Assembly: GCA_902984215.1 (NCBI GenBank)
Contig: CADWAF010000626.1
Coordinates: 1 to 16,496 of the forward strand
Length of the DNA: 16,496 bases
From: Willaertia magna
Taxonomy: Eukaryota; Heterolobosea; Eutetramitea; Acrasida; Naegleriidae
Direction: 5' to 3'
The translations under genes were made by a program, and so were the position numbers. The notes under the pieces are model-generated. The model searched no databases, was not told where the DNA came from, and saw only the letters and a program-made list of their open reading frames with translations. Within the stretch, counting starts at the first letter, position 1; every line of letters starts with the position of its first letter. Of the stretch, positions 16,296 to 16,496 are shown in pieces.

Positions 16296-16496
16296 ATGAA
16301 GCTCAATTTAATTACAAAGACAATTAGCTTTTGTTTGGCAACAATTTTGTACATTAATGTATTTTTATTATCAGCTGACAATAACAGTTTTATTAATGGA
16401 AAGGCACTGTCATTAAAAAGCTTATTGAAATTACACAAATTAACTTCACGTGGTTGTTACAAACCAGATGGAATTGGTGTTAATAAGAAACATCCA
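16296..16496 (+). CDS. Secreted animal-type haem peroxidase, second copy, N-terminal part, runs off the window
   Basis: The frame opens at ATG 16296 and stays open for 67 codons to the edge. The signal peptide (residues 1-27, ending LLSA) and the following Ser/Lys/Leu-rich segment are the same as in the left copy; changes are H3L, L6I and P37A. It ends in the CYKPDG-x-G-x-N-x-x-HP part of the An_peroxidase motif. Of the 13 base differences, most are silent third-position changes, which suggests purifying selection on both copies and so two working genes. The haem site lies outside the window. Confidence 0.72.
   Translation, partial: MKLNLITKTISFCLATILYINVFLLSADNNSFINGKALSLKSLLKLHKLTSRGCYKPDGIGVNKKHP

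Larger units (their letters stand above)
15890..16496. repeat. Right arm of the large inverted repeat
   Basis: It is the reverse-complement partner of about 43-640. The tight match covers about 16024-16496, and weaker islands reach about 15890. It carries the second peroxidase 5' end and its promoter, in the opposite direction to the left arm, so the two genes point away from each other with about 16 kb between their starts. Confidence 0.9.

Noticed and set aside
16226..16438. 70-codon minus-strand frame
   Set aside because: It is antisense to the right peroxidase start and its promoter; the plus-strand frame has a signal peptide and a family motif.
1..16496. CRISPR array, bacterial operon or integrated virus
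   Set aside because: No regularly spaced repeats, no bacterial ribosome-binding pattern and no viral genes were seen; the genes are eukaryotic with introns.

Overview
The window is nuclear DNA of an A+T-rich protist. Six complete protein genes, one tRNA gene and two truncated genes at the window edges can be supported. The signs of a eukaryote are two short introns with GTAAGT donors and AG acceptors, A-rich leaders before start codons, Asn-rich and acidic low-complexity tracts, a mitochondrial presequence, and eukaryote-only families (MROH1, eIF4E class II, Skp1). The mix of poly-Asn tracts, a Dictyostelium-type Skp1 tail with a modifiable proline, MROH1 and an animal-type haem peroxidase fits an amoebozoan, most likely a dictyostelid relative. 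A heterolobosean such as Naegleria is not excluded. Intergenic DNA looks hardly more A+T-rich than the genes, unlike D. discoideum.

Layout. Both edges carry the 5' end of the same secreted haem peroxidase gene, in opposite orientation and reading out of the window. The copies and about 270 bp of upstream DNA form a large inverted repeat (about 43-640 against about 15890-16496). Inside this frame lie, in order: a minus-strand gene joining an N-terminal UBA domain to a C-terminal Skp1 domain (956-2209); a perfect 14-bp-stem hairpin and a tRNA-Ala with the unusual GGC anticodon (2405-2477); the lysosome-linked HEAT protein MROH1 (2590-7974, one intron); a convergent MORN-repeat/coiled-coil protein (7996-9921); an enlarged mitochondrial ATP synthase subunit d-like protein (10581-11960); a class II eIF4E/4EHP gene (12112-13159, one intron); a promoter region filled with short repeats; and a short-chain dehydrogenase-like gene with two Cys pairs and long acidic inserts (13762-15684).

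The genes do not form one pathway. They touch ubiquitin ligases, translation, endolysosomes, mitochondrial ATP synthesis and secreted oxidases, as expected for gene-dense eukaryotic chromosomes. The points most worth following are the UBA-Skp1 fusion, the bacterial-style tRNA-Ala(GGC), the inflated ATP synthase d, the Tyr-less SDR with added Cys pairs, and the inverted peroxidase pair whose upstream DNA is as conserved as its coding DNA.
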